Source: Meconema thalassinum
Taxonomy: Eukaryota; Arthropoda; Insecta; Orthoptera; Tettigoniidae
Reading direction: 5' to 3'
NCBI GenBank assembly: GCA_946902985.2
Contig: OX336396.1
Span: forward strand, 235,492,297-235,556,296
DNA: 64,000 nucleotides
This document shows, piece by piece, positions 9,721 through 21,169 of this stretch (positions are counted from its first letter, which is position 1; every line of letters begins with the position of its first letter). Made by a program: the position numbers and the translations under genes. Below the pieces are notes generated by a model. That model saw only the letters and a list, made by a program, of their open reading frames with translations. It was not told the origin of the DNA and made no database searches.

Positions 9721-12700
9721 TCATCTGGTTCTTGAATAATAGATCTTCAAATTCGATGCATTATAAGTTCCCACGATGATACCAGTTCGTGTATTAGCTA
9801 CTTCATAGCTTCCATTATTGTTTACTTCCACAATACGATAGGGTCCAGCGTAAAGGCTTGCAGATTTCGAGTACACTCGATTTTGCACGTCAGAGGGTGT
9901 AGGTCTTTTCACTAGAACAAGAGTTCCTACGCGCAAGGGTCTGCGAAAACGCTTTCCTCTCACTCTGCGCTCTCTCTTCTCAGCTTGGCTCCTTAACTTG
10001 TCTAAAGCTAGAGTTTCCCTCATCTGACGACTTGGTTCAATCTCAGGTGGAATAGAGATGATTCGATCCCATAATCGTGTTGGTTTAATTCCATGATGAA
10101 GCAACATAGGAATCTATCCAGTACTCTCATGAATCGTAGAGTTGATGGATTCGGATGCTAAAGAAAGAACATCCATCCATTTCCAATGCTCATTTGGACA
10201 ATAGAGGCGGCAAAATTTTGCTATTTCAGCCATCACGCGTTCCGCTGGATTGCTCTCTGGATGTCTAATAGAACAAAACAATTGTCTAATCCCAAGATTA
10301 TTCATGATGGTTCGAAATTCTAATGATGTGAATTGAGGTCCACGATCTGATAAAAGGAATTCCGGTTTGCCTGCTTCCGGAATCACGCTGTCTCTAATTC
10401 TCTTCGCACAATACTTTGCGTTTGCCTTCTGAATTGGATGTAACATGGTGTATTTGCTGAAAACATCCATAGTCACTAAAATATATCGGTTACCTCTTTT
10501 AGACTTTGGGAGAGGACCATATAAATCAGTCGCGAAGATCTCGCAAGGCTTAGAAGGAATAATAGGCCTTGGTAATTCTCTCAATAATCTAGAATTATGT
10601 TTACTCCTTTGGCATAAGTCGCATTCTCGAATAGTGTTTCTGACAGTTTGTCGCATTCGCTCCCACGAAAATTTCTCTTGAATCATGTTGACTGTCTTAT
10701 CTACTCCAGCATGACCTGCGATTCTATGTGCCATCCAAATAATGGGTTTTTGCAATCGTGGAGGTATCACTACTCTCAGCTTCGTATGGTCGGGATCTGC
10801 AAACTTGTAGATTAAACCATCTAACATCATAAAATCTCTTGAAATTCTTTCAGTTTCCACAAAATCATCATCATTTGGATCCATGTTTCCCTGTAGAAAA
10901 CGAAAAATGTTCCTAAGACGTCGGTCTCTCCTCTGGGATAAATGCAATAACCTTAACCTTCTCAAGGTATCTTCATCTTCCTGCGTCAGGTTAACTTGAA
11001 AAACCTTAGATGTAGAATCCACTGCTCTACTCAATAAATCAGCTCCCACATTCAACTTTCCAGGAGTGTGTTCAATCACTAGGTTGAATTGCTGAATAAA
11101 AAGTGACCATCTAGTTATTCTATCGCTGGCAAAGTTTGTTCTCAAAATGAACTCCAATGCGTGGTGATCAGTCCTCACAATGACTGAATGTCCAATTAAC
11201 ATTTTCTTCCACGACTCCAATGCAAATATTACAGCAAGTGCTTCTAACTCTGTGGTGTAATAATTTCTCTCTGATGGACGGAGTTTCCTGCTAATGAACG
11301 CCAGGTAATGTCTCTTGTGGTCTTCATCCTCTTGAAGTAGAATAGCTCCAATCCCTACGGTGGATGCATCAGATTCTATGATGAAATTCTTGGTAAAGTC
11401 AGGATACTCCAATTTCACACTGTTTACCAATAACCTCTTGGCATCTTGAAATGATCGTTCACAATCTTTATCCCATTTCCATTTATTTCCTTTCTTTAAC
11501 AATTCCTGCAATGGCGCAACTGTCTTGGTGAAGTTTGGACAATGCCCTGCAAAGAATTGGCATGTCCCGAGAAAACTGCGGACATTCTTCACTCTAGTAG
11601 GTCTAGGGAAATTTGCAATTGCCTGTATCTTCGTCTCATTGGGACGGTATCCTTCTCCATCCAAAATATGACCCAAAAATCTTATTTCCTTTCGAAAGAA
11701 CTGACATTTTCGAAGGTTTACTTTGAAGTTAGCTTTTCTCAAATCTGCGAATAACATTTGAAGATGTAACAAATGTTCCTCCTTAGTCTCAGATGCAATT
11801 AAGATATCATCAATATAACGAATTGCTATCTCCTTTACTTCAGGACTCAAATTTTGTTCCAGGGCTCTGATCAAAACGGATCCAGATGTTTTGACTCCAA
11901 ATGGTAAACGGCGGAATACATATGTCTGCTGGTCAAACATAAATCCTGTAAACTTCTTAGAATCTTCACTAAGCCTAATATGATGGTAGGACGAAGTGAG
12001 ATCAATATTAGAGAACCAGACCTTGCCTTGGAATTTCCTTAACAGTTCCCTAATGATTGGTGGTCTGTCATACTCTGGCAGTAATCTTGAATTCAAATTT
12101 CGCGCGTCTAAACATAGTCTCAGACTTCCATCTTGCTTAGACACTACTGCTAATGGATTGACATAAGATGTAGTGTACTTTTCAATCACATTGTTGCTTT
12201 CCATGTCCTTGATAATCACTTTTACCCTTTCTCGATGCTTTTCTGCTACTGGATACAATTTAGCATGAAAAGGTGCATCATCATTTACACGAATATGATA
12301 TTCAAAATCCTTAATTTCACCAGGTTTAATGTCAAAAATATCTTGATACTCTTCCAAAATCTTCCCTAGCTCTGGGGACTCCTTCTCAGTGTAGACTTCT
12401 CTTCCTTCAGCTTCATGAAAAATCAGAGACCATTGAGCATCTCCCTCGATGTCTTCCTCTTCTTTTCCCTCGAAGTTAATCTCTTCGGTATTCTTGAATC
12501 TAATCGTCTCTGTCTTCATATCTATCACTGCTTGATATTTCTGAATGAAATCTGCTCCCAATATCATGTCAAAAGCCATGTCCTTCATTACAACAAATAC
12601 ATGTCGGAAATCATGTCCTCCAATCGTAATACATAAGTATAATTGTGTTTTGCACAGAGATATTTTATTGGGTATTATTCCTTGGATCTTAATTCCTGAT

Positions 12701-13101
12701 ACTGGAATTTCCTCTAAATTCTCTTTGAGCTTCCACAGAATATAAAGCTTCTCACTCACCAGACAAAGCATAGCCCCAGTATCGATCAAAGTATCGACAG
12801 GCATACCGAATACTTCGCATGATATGATTGGCATTCTAATTCTGGTACCCATTTCTTTTCGTTCGTCATTCTGTTGAATTAAGTCATCATCCTCTGCTTG
12901 CCATTTAATAATTCTGGAAGTGAAAGTATTCAAAATTCTATCTTCTACTGTGAATTCGAAGTTTTTTTTTTTCATTACCATTCCCCCGGGATTGTTGTGT
13001 TCCCGATGGACCTGGATCATTGGGCCTCTGCTCCACAAATTGCAAGTTATCTTGGTGTCTTGCTTCCAAATTTTTCCTCGTCTCCTTGTTAAACTCTTCA
13101 T
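9721..13101 (-). pseudogene. pol: Gypsy-1 pol, interrupted by one in-frame stop
   Basis: The polyprotein carries out reverse transcription and integration. In the 995-residue N-terminal part: protease DTG at 107-109; RT with D367 and YIDD at 429-432; RNase H residues D578, E618 and D645; integrase HHCC zinc finger H792/H797/C827/C830; integrase D859, D919 and E954, with the DD35E spacing. A TAG at 10114-10116 stops it after an ESTG motif. The same frame then runs on to 9721 and holds the GPY/F-type end (AGPYRIVE) and the NLKIYY segment. The corresponding codon in Gypsy-2 encodes Q, so a single C-to-T change explains the break. The N-terminus overlaps gag by 164 nt in another frame. An ATG exists at 13101, but expression by frameshift is more likely. 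Catalytic residues are intact upstream of the stop. Confidence 0.92.
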
Positions 13102-15106
13102 TGGACTGACGAGTATCTACATTCTCTCTGTTATTGTAGTTATTTCTACCATAGGATCTTCTTTCCTGGTACCTTCCTTGACTATCTCGTGGTCTTCTCC
13201 ATCGAGCATTGTATCGATTACCACCATCCGGTCTTGCATATGGTTTGTAACTGTATCTGTTACTGTACTGGTTCCATCCTCTCTTATTGGAATCTTCCCT
13301 CGGCGATTTCTCTTCTCGCTCCTCTCGAATCTCTCGAGGTGTCTGAGAATAACTATCAGCCATAACAGCATACACAGCGTTGTTATTCTTTGCTCCCTTC
13401 TGATGGAAGAATTGAGCGTTTGTATGATCCAGCTTCTGTAATACTTCATCAAATTGTTCCATATTATAGATATCAGCAGCGATCAAAGTCCTCTGGACGT
13501 CTGCTGGAAATTGACGTATCAATGCAGTAATCAACTCGTTATCTGGCATCGGCGGATCTAAATGTTGAAGTTTAGACAGCTGTCCAGAAAAGTACGTAGA
13601 GTATCGAGTAGGTTGTGACGTCGAGAATCTCTTCGAATATAACTCTGCTCTGACTTGCTGTTGGGTTTCAGGGGACCAAAACTTCTTCAATAGCCCACGA
13701 GAAAACTCCTCAAAAGTGGTTAGAGTGGATCTAAATGCTCTGAACCACAGAAGTGCAGGACCTTCCAAGAACTTCCCTATCACTCGGATCTGTCTTTCTT
13801 TAGGGATCTTAGAATCTTTCAGGTAATCACCTGCTTCTCTCAAAAATTCCACGGGTGTCACAGAATCTCGCCCTGAAAATTTAGAAGGCTTATCTTCTAT
13901 ATTCTTAAATACAGTTATGGGGTTGGATTGAAATACTGCCCTGACCTCATCCTGTCTATCAGTCTCTCTAGCTGCTCCTAGATTTATCTGTATCTGTTCC
14001 TTTCCCCTTACATTTGGCATTTTCAACAGATGATCAGACTGTTTCTCATCCTTGATTTGAGTTTTCATAGCCTCAAGTTCCTTCTGGTTTTCTTCTGCCC
14101 TCTTCTTAATTGCTTCAGTTTCTTTACAATTTTCCTTAACATCAGTGGATATCTGGTTCATAACGGCTTCATGACTTTTCAATGACCCTGTCATATCTGA
14201 TATGTCTTTCTGAGTTGCTTGGATATCCTTGGCAATTACTTCAATATGGGATGACAAAGATTCCCTAATCTCCTTGATTCCCTCTTGATTCTCCAGCTTG
14301 AGTGTGTCTTTAATTTCATTGACAACTGTGGTCTTGATTTCAGTTTGCAATTCACTAATCACACCTTCTCTTATTTCTCCCATGACAAGTTCCTTGAATT
14401 GTTCCGTTAAACGTTGAACAACTAGAATTCCCATCTCGTTACTCTCCTTCTTCACTCTGACTTCCAGGTTGACCATGTCTTCACCAACTTTCCTAAGACC
14501 ATGTTCTATCCTATCAGCTAAGCTTTGGGATCGAAGATCGGCATCGCGAAATTTATCGTCCATTAAACTAGCGTTAGTAGCTAATGAAGTTTCGAGCTCA
14601 TGTGTTTTTTCGCATAATTTATTCATTTTACTTTCAAGTGTCATTTTCAAAATTTCAGAATTCTCTTTAAATTTACTTTCCATTGAATTAAATTTACTAT
14701 TTAAATTTTCCTTTAAGTTATCTTTTAACCTGCTCTCTAACAAATCGGAATTTTCCTTGAGTTTATCCTCTAAACTTTCTTTCAAGTTACCTTTTAAAGA
14801 ATCAGAACTTTCTCTAAGTTTATTTTCTAAAGAATCAGAATTCTCTTTAAGTTTATTTTCTAAATTTTCTTTAAGTTTATTTTCTAAAGAATCAGAATTT
14901 TCTTTAAGTTTTTCATCTAAACTTTCTTTCAAATTATCAGAATTTTCTTTAAGTTTATCGTTTAAACTTTCTTTAAGTTTATCAGAATTTTCTTTAAGTT
15001 TCTTTTCTAAAGCCTCAGTATTTTCTTCCATAATGGCTGCTACACGCAGTCCAGCCTGTTTTGAACTCTCCTCCAAACTCCTCATCATCCTCATCATTTC
15101 TTCCAT
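12938..15106 (-). CDS. gag: Gypsy-1 Gag, 722 aa, coiled-coil type
   Basis: Structural protein that would form the intracellular particle. The ATG at 15104-15106 is the first in the frame. Residues 36-141 are a repetitive heptad-rich region of 11- and 15-residue units built on KLKENSD, followed by more coiled coil to about residue 340. A retrotransposon Gag domain spans about 409-565, with KFSG at 409 and ALLWFRAFR near 451. The tail (about 599-665) is rich in R, G, N and Y. No CX2CX4HX4C knuckle is present, so RNA binding probably uses the basic tail. The frame is intact and ends in EKKKLRIHSRR. Gag2 (50736-52670) shares the domain order and the EKKK ending. Confident as Gag; the absence of the zinc knuckle is directly visible. 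Confidence 0.93.
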   Translation of the reverse strand: MEEMMRMMRSLEESSKQAGLRVAAIMEENTEALEKKLKENSDKLKESLNDKLKENSDNLKESLDEKLKENSDSLENKLKENLENKLKENSDSLENKLRESSDSLKGNLKESLEDKLKENSDLLESRLKDNLKENLNSKFNSMESKFKENSEILKMTLESKMNKLCEKTHELETSLATNASLMDDKFRDADLRSQSLADRIEHGLRKVGEDMVNLEVRVKKESNEMGILVVQRLTEQFKELVMGEIREGVISELQTEIKTTVVNEIKDTLKLENQEGIKEIRESLSSHIEVIAKDIQATQKDISDMTGSLKSHEAVMNQISTDVKENCKETEAIKKRAEENQKELEAMKTQIKDEKQSDHLLKMPNVRGKEQIQINLGAARETDRQDEVRAVFQSNPITVFKNIEDKPSKFSGRDSVTPVEFLREAGDYLKDSKIPKERQIRVIGKFLEGPALLWFRAFRSTLTTFEEFSRGLLKKFWSPETQQQVRAELYSKRFSTSQPTRYSTYFSGQLSKLQHLDPPMPDNELITALIRQFPADVQRTLIAADIYNMEQFDEVLQKLDHTNAQFFHQKGAKNNNAVYAVMADSYSQTPREIREEREEKSPREDSNKRGWNQYSNRYSYKPYARPDGGNRYNARWRRPRDSQGRYQERRSYGRNNYNNRENVDTRQSNEEFNKETRKNLEARHQDNLQFVEQRPNDPGPSGTQQSRGNGNEKKKLRIHSRR
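12962..12972 (-). promoter_or_regulatory. A11 run in gag/pol overlap, candidate slippage site
   Basis: The minus strand has eleven consecutive A within the gag-pol overlap. Gag reads EKKK through it and stops 24 nt later; the pol frame is open across it. The pol frame is +1 (equivalently -2) relative to gag in this copy, whereas the comparable A9 of Gypsy-2 needs -1. A change in homopolymer length may account for the difference. Function is inferred. Confidence 0.5.
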
Positions 15107-15616
15107 AATTTCAATTATTATTCAAAACTTAGGGGTATACAACAGTGGCAAACACAAGCTTATAACTAGAACAAGAAATATGAATAGCTAATTGGAACAC
15201 TATAATAAAATGAGATTTGTCCTAATGTCGACGTGATGGAAAAACAAAATTCTTTACTTTTACGAATTACATTTACCACAATATCACAAGAAAAATATGC
15301 AAGTTCTCAAATATCCTCCACCTGGATTCTAATAATGTGTATGTCCAGTCATCGAACGTTTACTACTGAATTTACTTGACGCCCTAATGGTTAAGCCATT
15401 ATCAAAAATAATCAAACCCATTCTAATTATCAACCAAGTTAAATTTTTAATTTCCCCACTAATTGGGTTTCCTACTAATTTATTCATCCAAACCAGACAT
15501 CTCTCAACTCCCAAAATATTTCTATAAAAATTATCACAATTTCAAATCGGCATGCGATTGACCATGTCTAAATCGGGACCCACGTTCGAAGCCATTTCTC
15601 TCTCTATCTTATTTTA
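15107..15616 (-). other. Gypsy-1 5' leader with candidate primer-binding site
   Basis: Untranslated leader between the 5' LTR and gag. At 15577-15594 the minus strand reads TGGCTTCGAACGTGGGTC, which resembles the binding site for the 3' end of tRNA-Lys (about 14 of 18 positions by eye). It lies 22 nt from the LTR edge, further than usual, so the assignment is tentative. Confidence 0.4.
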
Positions 15617-15974
15617 TGTGCCCGTTTAGACCGGAGTCCGCACGACCACATATGCATTTTACCAATAATCAGTCAGCACGAGAGTCAAAATATCCCGGAG
15701 CGCCAGATGGGTTAAAGCAAATCGCAAAAACGACATCAAATTAAAACAAGATGTTCAGTAAAGAACATATAGCCTACTTTCTCCTAAATGTATGAGTATA
15801 GTTATAACTCGTTGTTATTATCAAAGAGTATAATAGAACTATTCTTTGTTGAAGACCTTAGAAACGATTTACCTCTACCAAACCCCACAACCTAGATAAA
15901 AACTGCTACCATCATTGAAGAAAGAAAGATAAGAAGTATATCAAGAATGTTATGGATCTGGAGACATAATCGAC

Positions 15975-16211
15975 CGGACTGGCGGCGTGGCTCAGCGGTA
16001 ACGTTCTCGCTTGCTGGGCCCTAGGTTGCAGGTTCGTATCCTGGCGCAGTCAGCTGGCATTTGAGGGTGCACAAATGCGAGGGAGCCGTGTCAGTACATT
16101 TACTGGCACGTTAAAGATCCCCTTCGGGCCAAAATTCCGGCACCCCGGTGTCTCTAAAATCACCAGTAGTTAAAAGGGATGTAAAACCAATAACATTATT
16201 ATTATTATTAC
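15975..16211 (+). repeat. tRNA-derived SINE with TTA tail inside H1
   Basis: A-box GTGGCTCAGCGGTAACG (about 15988) and B-box GGTTCGTATCC (about 16030) are followed by a conserved 3' domain (GGCACGTTAAAGATCCCCTT and GGATGTAAAACCAATAACA) and a TTATTA tail ending near 16210. The 3' domain matches the truncated insertion at 61615. Target duplication is unclear (perhaps CGACC). Confidence 0.75.
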
Positions 16212-16358
16212 GACCTGCCGTGGGCAACATCCTACTTTGAGTTGAGGCATGTCTTTACACGTCTGGTTGTGCATGGCTTTCACAACCCTAATTGAATTAA
16301 CAAATCTTTCCATGACCCTACAGAGACGTGTGTATACAAACTATGTGGATATTTTCGA

Positions 16359-16877
16359 TAATATAATCCTAACAGAGCGAGTGCATTCTAGCGGCCAGAA
16401 GAAGAAACTTTTCAATAAAATCTGGAAGTTACCTTTTTGGCAGCTAGATGTCTCGAGTAAATCTGCTGGCGAATTATGTTTTAATTAAATATATATTTTA
16501 CACCATAATGTGCACAATATAACGCTTAATAACATTTTCAAGTAACGCAAAATAGGCTGTTACAAACCCTTTAAAATAAAAAGTTAAAATGTATCGTAGT
16601 GTCATCTTGTCATTCTTCAAATTCGATGCGCATAGAATGATAATGGTATAGTAATCAATGGATCCCCACGTAGACTAGTCGTGACATCTATTGGTGAAAT
16701 ATCGAACAATATAATCCTAACAGAGCGAGTGCATTCTAGCGGCCAGAAGAAGAAACTTTTCAATAAAATCTGGAAGTTACCTTTTTGGCAGCTAGATGTC
16801 CCGAGTAAATCTGCTGGCGAATTATGTTTTAATTAAATATATATTTTACACCATAATGTGCACAATATAACGCTTAA
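16359..16877 (+). repeat. Two direct repeats of ~170 bp inside H1
   Basis: A segment starting AATATAATCCTAACAGAGCG occurs at about 16359-16529 and again at about 16708-16877. The copies are nearly identical (one C/T change noticed) and are separated by about 180 bp. This is recent internal duplication, common in non-autonomous rolling-circle elements. Confidence 0.8.
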
Positions 16878-16924
16878 TTTTAAAACATCTGAGTCATTAC
16901 AAAACAATAAACATATAACATTTC

Positions 16925-17012
16925 AAGCAAAAAACCTAGCTCTGATCGGGTTTGATCCATAGGCATTTGAGCGATAGGCTAACGCTCTACCACTGAGCTA
17001 ATTGTGTCAACG
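16925..17012 (-). pseudogene. tRNA-like sequence inside H1
   Basis: Minus strand carries TAGCTCAGTGGTAGAGCG, a good A-box, about 40 nt before a degenerate B-box (GATCAAACCC). The length is near that of a tRNA, but the T arm and acceptor stem are damaged. It is a tRNA pseudogene or a SINE head rather than a functional tRNA. Confidence 0.5.
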
Positions 17013-17689
17013 AATATCGTTCTATTTAAAATGACTTACATAGAACTTGTTAGCAAATAATGATTTATACTAAACGATTTCATCACTGGAGTATATTATT
17101 TATATATAAAGCATTTCATACAAAGTTTATTTATTTTTTATCAGTACGCTATATTGCATGCAATACTCAAATTAGTGAAATATAAGTCAGGCACAAGATA
17201 TCCGCTGCCATCTTGTCTTATTACTGAATCAGTTCAGCTTTTTAAAATCACGTCTCCACTATAGTATTACAAAATAAACTTTTAATTTCGAACGTGCCTC
17301 TTCCTTTAGAACAGTTAAAACGATTCTCGGCTCGATAATCGGAACTGGTGGGTCCCATGATATGGATTATAAAGTTTGCATAATACGCACGGCCGCCATC
17401 CTGAAATGGTATGGCGGACGACCTTGTAATTTGGTCACAAGACGCATCCTATACGAAGGTATGCTGTTACCAAATTTGGTAGAGATCGGATGATTTGGTT
17501 AGTCGTTATTTGATTTTACGTTTTGAACGTTTGAGTGGCCGCCATTCAGTTTTAGTAAAGATGGCGGCGATATAAAACATGACACTGAGGTGTCCTTTGC
17601 TAGTGCTACCTTTGTACCAAATTTCGTTCAATTTGCATTCACCGTGTTCGAATTGATAGGGGGGGACAGACATTCAGAGTACACACACT

Positions 17690-17790
17690 CACACACACAC
17701 AGACACACACACACACACACAGACTCACACACACACATACACACACACACACAGACTCACACACACACATACACACACACAGACAGACAC
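17690..17790. repeat. AC-rich microsatellite of H1
   Basis: Interrupted (AC)n with AGAC units following a G run at 17659-17665. The same G run plus AC/GACA arrangement recurs in the other HINE-like copies. Confidence 0.85.
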
Positions 17791-20700
17791 ACTTTTTTCG
17801 CCCTGTGTTGATCTCATAAGTCTACTTTCATTTTTTGCAAAAATCAAAGTAGGCTAAAAATGCTTTGCTGATTTTTGGCTCAATGCAACAATAAGGATAG
17901 AAGGAGATTTAATTGGGTGAAACACATCTGGTAAAAATATCTCAGTTTATTTTAAAGTTAAAATCTGACTGCAAAGATGCTCAAAGCAGCATCACTCCAC
18001 GTGTGGCGATCCACACTCTTATTTACACACAATATACAGAAATTTTCCAAACACATTTGACAATCTTTTTGGAAACACAAGTCCGATTAATAGTCCTGTG
18101 GACTGTGTTCCAAAATTATTAATATTTAATTCCAGTTCAAAATGAATTGTCCATACTGGAAATAACGTAGATCACTGTTTGACTATTTACATGATATTAA
18201 CACTCGTAGAATAAATGTTTATAGAATTCTTAAACTTTCACTTGTTTTTCCAGTTTCAAAAATATATCGTCGAAAATATTATTATCATAGAAGCAACACA
18301 AATTATTAACACATATTAATAACATCTGAAAAGTATTTGACCTTTGAGCATAGCATCGAAGAACTGTGCGAAGCACAACAACAATTAATTGTTCTTCTGA
18401 CATTAAACATTCGAGAAGTGACTCGATTATGAACTTCAAGTTCCAAACAAAATACATGATTTCTAAATCATCAACTTGATCAATAAATGGTTGAACCATT
18501 CAACTATTCAATTTCCCACTTGGAATCATTATGAAAAAATATTTATATTTATGGCCATTTTTAGCAATTTTCACAACTTGCAATTCTTCGACAGAATGCG
18601 AAAATAAGAATTGTAGTTTTATAATGAATTCATTTAGTTCATGGCACTAGGATTGAAAACATCCTTCAAATTATTCGTGTTTAAAGAATTATTTTTAAAT
18701 TGGCAGTGGCCCATTCTACTATCTGTGTAAGAACACAATATTACAACAACAACGGCAAAGGTCTTCCTCTGAAGAAGAATAAACTCCTATCATGACAAAT
18801 CCGGGTTCTAGCAAAATCAAAGTCTAAATGGAATTCGTAAACAAGGTTGCAATAAGAACTGATGGTTTCAAAGAAATAACCTTCGGGTTATTCATACGAC
18901 GAAATGTGTGGCTCCAATACTCCTACTATAAACCTGAGCCATCGAACCTGCTATTTGATTGATGCTCGAAAAAACCTTCATTCCTGCGACTTAACATGCG
19001 CACCTGGGAATGGCATTTCAACTACTCCACACATAAATTATCTTCCCAAAATTTATACAATAAATCAAGCCTCTGCTTGTTATCAACACTGGAAGATTAA
19101 TAAACTGACAAGTTTATTTTATTTTACCATTCAGTTCAACCCGTGAATTTACCATACTTATGAAAATCTTTATTTCACTTTCGAGTGTATTTACGTCATG
19201 ATTTTATATAAATACAAAAATATCCTATTTGATACAAATATCATTTGCTTCCCGTTTCATGCCTCTCCGTGTTATCTGAAAAATATACTTTACTCATCGC
19301 AAATATCAACTGTTCAACCAGAACTGACATGTTGGTTGAATGCGGGCTTGCGCTAACCACTCTCCTTCGGAAAATCTCCTGTTCCAGACTAGAAATGATT
19401 AAACTACTTCATAGGCTCTTTCTCAATACATATGATTATTAGAAAATATAATATCCAAGAATTATTTAGAAAAATTATGAAAATAATTATTATTATTATC
19501 AGTGGATTATTATTATTATTATTATTATTTGTATCATTTTAAATGTGTTTAATTATCATCTCATTATGTGAGAATCCACATGTTCGAACCTTCGAATATG
19601 GAAAAAATATCCATTCCTCAACAAAAATAAATTTAACTTTTACAGTTACATCGGCTGATTACCGTGGTTTCCTTAAAATATGAAAAATTCAAATAAATGC
19701 TCGAAATGCTCGGTCATCGATCCTAAACTGTTCTGAGTGCTGAAAATGCTCAGAATAACTCTAACAAGTCTTGCGTAAATCATTGCAAGATTTAAATACG
19801 ACGAAAAAAATGTGTTGGTCATCTGCAGAAAAATAGTTTGTTCCAATTAGCTAGGCATAATATAATTCAAATGTGGCTTACATTTCTTGATGGTCTTGAA
19901 GTGTAGTAAACCTGGTCTGTACCAGATTTATCCGTAGACATGCCCTATCGGACAAGCACGTATAATCCTTGTATCGGCCGCCATTGTAGACCCACAATTC
20001 GTCTAGTCAGACATAGTGGTAGTATCTTTCGACGTTTGAATATGTGGTTCCATTTTAATATGAGCTTCTATCAAAGCCATAACAGTTTGTTGAAATAGGG
20101 TCAGATCTAAGTGATCTCTTCTTAGATATGTCAGTTGTAACATAACTCACTGTAATCTCATCAGTACAAGAAAAACATTGACAGTCTAAGCAATTAACGG
20201 CTGTTCTGAAGATCGTTCCCTGGGCATGGTTTGTATATCACCATCTGCCATGCGCTAGACAACTTGCAGTTTCCCTTGCGTAGACTAATGAACGCCACCG
20301 TTATAGACTATTCTTCAGTGTACTGACAGATCGAAGTGGTTAACTAGTTACAAAAATGAAAACTGACTTGAAATGGATTTAAACATCCATGTATTAAGTT
20401 ACTACTGGACTGTGACAAAATACTATTTTCTAGACAGAGTCTAGCATATGTCCTTTTGGAAATATAAATATTTCCACCAATGTCTGTAGAAAAACAATCA
20501 CCTCAGAGATTCTCCTCACCAGAAACTTACTAAGTTCCAACTCGTTTGCGCAGCACTTCTCGTGACTATCACGACTTGAAAAGAACTTCTGCGTAGATTC
20601 GGCAACCATGTGCCTTGGCTCAGCGTAGACGCAACTTGCTTGCCAAGTGCTTGTGTTGAAGTGAGCTGACCATGCCTGCTCCAGCTGGCTTTTATTCAAA

Positions 20701-21169
20701 ACGGTCAGGGTTACGCGTCATCACCTGATATCTAGAAATCCTCATATCTCTTGAATCCCTGGTCCGATTTACTTGATACTAATTGCATTCTCTTTCATTT
20801 GGCCGTGCCAGTAATCTGATCCCAGTCTCAAGTCTCTGCTCCATAGTTAACTATTTAATCAATAAATAGCCTCCACCTCTGCTGTTACTCGCTACGTCAC
20901 TTGACATCCAACTATCGGTAAAATCCTTCGAAATGCTTCTCGAAGCAATGTAGCGCGATATTCAAATATCTGAACTTTCAAAAGCGGCTACAGCCTTTCC
21001 CTTGATATCTAGGTGTCTGAAACTTGGAATACCCATTCCTAGAGTTGGGCACAATAGGCCTATACATTTTCTGCCCATTGCTTTAATCCATAACTTCGTA
21101 GTTGGCTCTCGACTAGGAAATTCATGAAAACTAGTTTCAGGAACATTATTTCTATAGCCTTGTTTAGAG

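Larger units (their letters stand above)
15747..17857 (+). mobile_element. HINE-like element H1 in the Gypsy-1 LTR
   Basis: The intact LTR at 6329-9654 shows the empty site: a run of seven A. Here four A precede the insert and three follow it if the insert is taken as CAAG...GGCTAA, so no duplication is needed. The insert opens with a small palindrome (ATGTTC/GAACAT, 15751-15766). It has subterminal inverted repeats TAGCCTACTTT (15770-15780) and AAAGTAGGCTA near the right end. A G run (17659-17665) and an AC-rich microsatellite (about 17690-17790) precede GATCTCATAAG and a terminal hairpin. Insertion between A and A (TT on the other strand), sub-terminal repeats, a microsatellite and a 3' hairpin fit Helentron-associated elements such as DINE-1. 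No coding capacity. Confidence 0.75.
6329..21053 (-). mobile_element. Gypsy-1: complete LTR retrotransposon, minus orientation
   Basis: The element starts TGTGCCC (6329) and ends GGGCACA (21053). It is flanked by the 4-bp duplication ATAG (6325-6328 and 21054-21057). The LTRs enclose gag and pol on the minus strand, so the right LTR is 5'. Without the transposon inside the 5' LTR, the element is about 12.6 kb. The two LTRs have the same net length (3,326 bp) once that insertion is removed. They differ by roughly a dozen substitutions plus compensating 3-bp indels by eye, so it is a fairly young insertion. No env-like frame is seen. Pol is inactivated by one stop. It is related to Gypsy-2 at 42381-58071. 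Confidence 0.95.
15617..21053 (-). repeat. Gypsy-1 5' LTR, split by a transposon
   Basis: LTR sequence occupies 15617-15746 and 17858-21053. Removing 15747-17857 gives exactly 3,326 bp, the length of the 3' LTR. Since LTRs are identical at integration, the inserted DNA arrived after Gypsy-1. The break probably disrupts the U5/R side of the LTR that drives the element. Confidence 0.93.

Noticed and set aside
14469..15191. 240-aa plus-strand open frame opposite Gypsy-1 gag
   Set aside because: It is the antisense of the repetitive coiled-coil part of gag; low-complexity repeats keep the opposite strand open.
16925..17012. Functional tRNA gene
   Set aside because: The A-box is good but the B-box and acceptor stem are damaged, and it sits inside a transposon.
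17590..17811. Open frame rich in His and Thr
   Set aside because: Translation of the AC microsatellite of H1.
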